Assembly (NCBI GenBank): GCA_944329545.1
Contig: CALVIK010000020.1
Span: 1 to 7,683 of the forward strand
Length of the DNA stretch: 7,683 nucleotides
Direction: 5' to 3'
Origin: an uncultured Bacilli bacterium
GTDB taxonomy: Bacteria > Bacillota_I > Bacilli_A > RF39 > UBA660
Shown here piece after piece: positions 4,236-7,683 of the stretch. Position 1 is the stretch's first letter, and each line of letters starts with the position of its first letter. Below the pieces are notes generated by a model. The model did no database searches. It was not told the origin of the DNA and saw only the letters and a list, made by a program, of their open reading frames with translations. The position numbers and the translations under genes are program-made.

Positions 4236-5153
4236 ATGAAAAAAGTTTTAGTTACAGGTGCTGCTGGCGGTATAGGTATAAATGTAATTAAATATTTGCT
4301 AGCTGAGGGTAAATATGAAATAACTGCCTTGGATTTAAGAAATAAAGATGTAATAAAAAAAATAAAAAAATATAAAAGAAAAATAAATATTTTATATGGA
4401 GATGTAAATGATAATGTTTTAATTGATGCTTTAGTTAAAGATCAAGATGTAGTAATTCATTTAGCATCAGCTTTGCCACCGCTTTCCAATATGAAAAAAG
4501 GACTTGCGGAGATTATTGATTATAATGGTTGTGAAAATATAATTAGAGCCATAAGTTATTATAATCCAAAATGTCATTTATTTTTTGCATCAACTACTAG
4601 TATGTATAAAAAAATGGATAATCCGAGTGTTAAATCTAAAATTGTATTAGATGAACATGATTATTTTGAAAAAGCTAAATATGATACAGAAATGTTGATA
4701 AAAGAAAAATTAAAAAGATATACAATATATCGAATTCCTTTGGTTTTAAGCAATCCTTTAAAAGAACCATTTATGTATCATGTGAAAAAAAATAGTGTAG
4801 TAGATTATATAACTAAAGAAGATTGTGCCTATGCATTTGTTAAGGGAATCAAGTATTGTGATGAACTTAACAAAAAGACTTTTAATGTCTGTGAATCTGA
4901 AAGTATTTTATATAAAAACTTACTTAATAAAATTGTTTTAGCCACCGGTTTAACTTGGAAGTTTGTTTTAAGTAGAATATTTTTAGATAAAAACTATTAT
5001 AGTCCAGTATGTAGTGATAAAGATGAACTTGAAAATGTTATAAATTATCGTAATACAACTTTAAACGAATACATAAGAAAATTAAAGTTTAGCACAAAAA
5101 AACGAAAATTTTCAAAATTCTTAGCTAGAGTTTTTATTAAGGATAAATCATGA
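4236..5153 (+). CDS. NAD(P)-dependent epimerase/dehydratase-like protein (extended SDR)
   Basis: 305 aa from ATG 4236. Extended SDRs act on nucleotide sugars, sterols or similar substrates with NAD(P). Seen: Rossmann start 'KVLVTGAAGGIG' (3-14; TGxxGxxG), acidic strand-2 end 'ALDLRNKD' (31-38; Asp33 suggests NAD), 'YGDVND' (54-59), 'VIHLASALPP' (73-82), 'FFASTTSMY' (116-124), and 'IYRIPLVLSNP' (164-174). The catalytic YxxxK is not regular: alignment on 'DYFEKAKYDTE' (142-152) gives Tyr143 five residues before Lys148, with Phe144 where Tyr is expected. The C-terminus is very rich in Lys/Arg (281-305). Stop TGA overlaps the ATG of the next gene (ATGA), so translation is coupled to the patatin-like lipase. 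Substrate cannot be named; it may be an atypical or catalytically weakened member that binds cofactor for sensing. Confidence 0.8.
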   Translation: MKKVLVTGAAGGIGINVIKYLLAEGKYEITALDLRNKDVIKKIKKYKRKINILYGDVNDNVLIDALVKDQDVVIHLASALPPLSNMKKGLAEIIDYNGCENIIRAISYYNPKCHLFFASTTSMYKKMDNPSVKSKIVLDEHDYFEKAKYDTEMLIKEKLKRYTIYRIPLVLSNPLKEPFMYHVKKNSVVDYITKEDCAYAFVKGIKYCDELNKKTFNVCESESILYKNLLNKIVLATGLTWKFVLSRIFLDKNYYSPVCSDKDELENVINYRNTTLNEYIRKLKFSTKKRKFSKFLARVFIKDKS

Positions 5154-6193
5154 CAGGTTTAGTTTTAGGTGGTGGAGGTGTTCGAGGCTCTTATCAAGTG
5201 GGAGTTTATTTAGCACTAAAAAAAGCTCATATAAAACTTGATGGCTTTGCTGGTTCTTCTATCGGTGCTTTTAATGCTGCAATGCTTGCATCAAATAGAG
5301 GTGGTGAGCTTTTAAAATTTTGGCAAACTACGGAAATTGGTAAAGTTTTTGGCTTTAGTGATGAACTTATTAAACTTGTAAATAGTGACAAATTTGATTT
5401 AAAAATTATTAAAGCTGGTTTTACTGATTTTTTAAAAATTATAAAAAATAAAGGTATAAGTACAGATAATTTAATAAATTTAGTTAATAGCTTAAATTTA
5501 GAAGAAACATTATTTAAAAGTAATAAAGATTTTTTACTTGTTACAGTTAGAGTCAAAGACTTTAAACCAATCTATGTCTTTAAAGAAGATATAAAAAAAG
5601 GAATGCTTACCGATTATTTAATGGCTAGCTGTTATTTGCCAATTTTTAAAATGGAAAAATTAATCGATGATAATTATTATTTAGATGGAGGATTTTATGA
5701 TTATGCTCCTGCCAATGCTTTAATTAACCATGGCTATGATAATGTTTATGTAGTTGACCTTGATGCTATAGGTTACCGCAGAAAATATAAAGACAAAGAT
5801 AAAGTTGTGATAATTAAACCCACAAGAAAACTTGGAAGTATTATTAATATTAATGAAAATAGAGTTAGAGAAAACATTTTAATGGGATATTTCGATACTT
5901 TAAAAATAGTTAAAAATCTTGCTGGCTATAGATATATTTTTAAAAATAAAAGTATTAGTTATTATAAATTTTTACTTAGAAAAATAAGTAAGAAAAAACT
6001 TAAGGAAATGCAAAAGTTTTTTAGGACTAGTAATGAAAGAAAGTTAGTGTTAAAAGCTTTAGAATATATTATGAATAAAGAAGATTTTAGTTATTATGAA
6101 GTATATAGTCCAATGAGTGTAATAAAAAAAATAAAAAAATTAGATAAAGATTATGGAGTATATAGTTTTGTAAAAAAAATGCGTTTTTGGTAG
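5150..6193 (+). CDS. Patatin-like phospholipase (RssA-type hydrolase)
   Basis: 347 aa. Patatins are lipid acyl hydrolases with a Ser-Asp dyad that cleave fatty acids from phospholipids or glycolipids. Seen: oxyanion-hole motif 'LVLGGGGVRGSYQVGV' (4-19), nucleophile elbow 'AGSSIGAFNAA' with Gly35-x-Ser37-x-Gly39, and the catalytic 'LDGGFYDYAPANAL' with Asp179 in DGG. All catalytic parts are intact. Residues about 200-347 form a basic C-terminal extension ('RKISKKKLKEMQKFF') beyond the patatin core, possibly for membrane binding. Start ATG overlaps the SDR stop (4 nt) with AAGGA 6 nt upstream, so the two are translationally coupled. No signal peptide, so it is likely cytoplasmic and acts on the inner membrane leaflet. 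Substrate unknown; glycolipids made by the glucosyltransferase upstream are a possible but unproven target. Confidence 0.88.
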   Translation: MTGLVLGGGGVRGSYQVGVYLALKKAHIKLDGFAGSSIGAFNAAMLASNRGGELLKFWQTTEIGKVFGFSDELIKLVNSDKFDLKIIKAGFTDFLKIIKNKGISTDNLINLVNSLNLEETLFKSNKDFLLVTVRVKDFKPIYVFKEDIKKGMLTDYLMASCYLPIFKMEKLIDDNYYLDGGFYDYAPANALINHGYDNVYVVDLDAIGYRRKYKDKDKVVIIKPTRKLGSIININENRVRENILMGYFDTLKIVKNLAGYRYIFKNKSISYYKFLLRKISKKKLKEMQKFFRTSNERKLVLKALEYIMNKEDFSYYEVYSPMSVIKKIKKLDKDYGVYSFVKKMRFW

Positions 6194-6202
6194 AGGTGAT
6201 TA

Positions 6203-7555
6203 ATGAAGTTAACTAAAGTAGGAAAGATTGTAGTTGCTCTTTTAATATTAATTGTTGGTATTATCACTTTAATTATTTATTATCAAAATAAGTCTGATTT
6301 AAGTATAAAAAAAATTGAATCTAATGAGTTTTTTGATATTAAAATAGATTATGAAAAAACTGGTATTGCTCTTTTAGATGAAAAGGTTAGTGAATTTGTT
6401 AAAAACAAAAGAAAACAATTTATTGACATAGTAGATAAAGCTGGTAGGGTTGAGACAAATAAATATAATTTAATTGTTAATGTTAAAAATAATAAATATA
6501 ATGATGTTTTAAGTATCCATGCATTATCATTTGCATATACTGGTGGAGCTCATTATACTAGAGAAGATGAATCATATGTTTATGATTTAAAAAAAGAAAA
6601 GTATATCAATTTTTCAGATATTTTAGTTTCAGATGGTTTTACTAATATAGAGCCAATTGTTTTAGAAAGCTTATATGATTACGCTAAAGAAAAAGATATC
6701 ATTTTAGATGAAGAATGGGTTAAAAGAGGGTTGAGTCAAAGTGATAGTAATTACAAATATTTTTATTTTAGTAATCAAGGCTTAAATATCACTTTTCCAC
6801 CTTATCAAGTAGCAAGCTGGGCCGATGGTGAGATAACTATAACTATACCTTATGAAAAATTAGGAGGCATTTTAAAAAGTGAATATATGGATGCTTCTTT
6901 AGTTACAGATATCACTTATCCTAAGCCAGGAAAAAGAGATTTAAGTGAACTTGAAGGTAAAAAGTTAATTGCTTTTACTTTTGATGATGGTCCTAATACA
7001 AAGACGACTTCAAGGTTACTTGATGGAATTAAAGAATTTGATGCTAGAGTTACTTTCTTTGTTTTAGGAAGTAGAGTTGCAAGTAACACTGAAGTATTAA
7101 AAAGAGCATACGTTGAAGGTAATCAAATTGGATCACATACTTATAATCACTTAAATTTATTGTTACTAGATGATGCTAATGTGTTATCGGAGATTAATTT
7201 GGCAAATGATGAGATAGAAAAAGTAATTGGTATTAGACCTAGTTTACTCCGTCCTCCATATGGAAATATTAATGATCATATAAAAACTTTAGCTAATATG
7301 CATATAATAAATTGGAACATTGATACGGAAGATTGGAAGTTAAAGGACCGTAATTTAATCAAAGATAAGATACTTGAAAGTGCTCATGATGGAGCAATTG
7401 TGCTACTTCACGATATTTATACTGAATCAGTTGAAGGAGCAATAATGGCTATGAAAAAGTTAAAGCAAGAAGGCTATGCTTTTGTTACCATTGATGAAAT
7501 GATAAATTTAAAAGGGGTTAAATTAGATTATGAAAAAACATATTATAATTTTTAA
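6203..7555 (+). CDS. Membrane-anchored polysaccharide deacetylase, PdaC-like (DUF4163/DUF3298 plus NodB domain)
   Basis: 450 aa. Carbohydrate-esterase-4 enzymes remove N-acetyl groups from peptidoglycan or other polysaccharides outside the membrane, often giving lysozyme resistance. Seen: a short Lys-containing N-terminus and one membrane segment (9-27); an extracytoplasmic region resembling the PdaC/RsiV-type domains (about 45-235, with 'FAYTGGAHYT' 110-119 and 'TFPPYQVASWADGE' 197-210 characteristic of DUF3298); then the NodB domain with 'AFTFDDGPNTKT' (Asp261 and Asp262), the metal pair 'SHTYNH' (His312, His316), 'LRPPYG' (349-354), 'NIDTEDW' (372-378) and 'VLLHD' (400-404, His403). All five catalytic motifs are present. 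The domain arrangement is that of Bacillus PdaC. Nine bases separate it from the upstream lipase gene, with ribosome site AGAGGTGAT. The gene ends 18 nt before yebC; no hairpin lies between them. Confidence 0.92.
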   Translation: MKLTKVGKIVVALLILIVGIITLIIYYQNKSDLSIKKIESNEFFDIKIDYEKTGIALLDEKVSEFVKNKRKQFIDIVDKAGRVETNKYNLIVNVKNNKYNDVLSIHALSFAYTGGAHYTREDESYVYDLKKEKYINFSDILVSDGFTNIEPIVLESLYDYAKEKDIILDEEWVKRGLSQSDSNYKYFYFSNQGLNITFPPYQVASWADGEITITIPYEKLGGILKSEYMDASLVTDITYPKPGKRDLSELEGKKLIAFTFDDGPNTKTTSRLLDGIKEFDARVTFFVLGSRVASNTEVLKRAYVEGNQIGSHTYNHLNLLLLDDANVLSEINLANDEIEKVIGIRPSLLRPPYGNINDHIKTLANMHIINWNIDTEDWKLKDRNLIKDKILESAHDGAIVLLHDIYTESVEGAIMAMKKLKQEGYAFVTIDEMINLKGVKLDYEKTYYNF

Positions 7556-7573
7556 AAAAGGAGATGTGAATTT

Positions 7574-7683
7574 ATGGGAAGAGCTTATGAAGTAAGAAAA
7601 GCAAGTATTCAAAAAACAGGGGCCGCCAAGGGGAAAGTTTATACAACTTTTGCTAAAGAAATTTACCTTGCGGCTAAAAAGGG
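7574..7683 (+). CDS. yebC: YebC/PmpR (TACO1) family protein, start only
   Basis: 36 codons and two bases before the window ends. The N-terminus 'MGRAYEVRKASIQKTGAAKG' and 'VYTTFAKEIYLAAKKG' is the family start ('MGR..E.RKA...K..AAK.K.Y....KEI..AAK.G'). Members are DNA- and ribosome-associated proteins; YebC-type proteins help resolve ribosome stalling at proline runs, and PmpR-type ones act as transcription regulators. AAGGAGA (7558-7564) lies 9 nt upstream of ATG. A -10-like TATAAT (7544-7549) in the tail of the previous gene could give it a separate promoter, but no good -35 is seen; otherwise it is the last gene visible in the operon. Confidence 0.9.
   Translation, partial: MGRAYEVRKASIQKTGAAKGKVYTTFAKEIYLAAKK

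Noticed and set aside
4350..6140. A 22-nt exact A-rich match at 4350-4371 (SDR gene) and 6119-6140 (patatin gene)
   Set aside because: Both encode the same low-complexity V-I-K-K-I-K-K stretch in frame in an AT-rich genome; chance is enough. The A8/A7 runs could slip, but nothing indicates phase variation.

Overview
This is a very AT-rich chromosomal segment from a Gram-positive-type (Firmicutes/Bacilli-like) bacterium. The taxonomic signs are strong Shine-Dalgarno sites (AAGGAGG), Bacillus-type SOS boxes (CGAAC-N4-GTTYG) rather than E. coli-type ones, a UgtP-like diacylglycerol glucosyltransferase, a PdaC-like peptidoglycan/polysaccharide deacetylase and a YebC start typical of low-GC Gram-positives. 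TGA is used as a stop codon in at least two genes, so a mycoplasma code is unlikely. A gut Bacilli/Erysipelotrichia/RF39-like lineage would fit, but this is inference.

Left part (1-1412): a truncated minus-strand gene for a PD-(D/E)XK (Rpn/PDDEXK_2-like) nuclease with a TTG start; then lexA on the minus strand, closed by a hairpin terminator. Divergent from lexA is a previously uncalled 45-codon gene for a single-pass membrane protein. The 119-bp lexA/small-gene intergenic region holds two face-to-face sigma-A promoters and two SOS-box-like dyads, one overlapping the lexA -35 element and one filling the spacer of the small gene's promoter. The architecture matches lexA-yneA of Bacillus and lexA-sosA of Staphylococcus, so the small gene is a strong candidate for an SOS-induced cell-division inhibitor. 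It is the most interesting item in the window.

Middle (1466-3473): a UgtP/MGDG-synthase-like glycosyltransferase gene 53 bp behind the small SOS gene, then tRNA-Arg(CCT) with its own promoter and terminator, then a two-gene unit (a 92-aa three-helix membrane protein and a 104-aa soluble protein with a possible PH-like fold) closed by a second terminator. Neither protein of the pair is recognised.

Right part (3517-7683): a tightly packed co-directional run of ZIP-family metal transporter, extended-SDR NAD(P)-binding protein, patatin-like phospholipase, membrane-anchored PdaC-like deacetylase and the beginning of yebC. Junctions are +11, -4 (ATGA overlap), +9 and +18 nt, which suggests one operon. 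Two proteins have altered key motifs: the ZIP lacks the second-motif metal-binding Glu (HNLPFG instead of HN.PEG), and the SDR has a displaced YxxxK. With the glucosyltransferase, the right half has an envelope lipid and cell-wall flavour.
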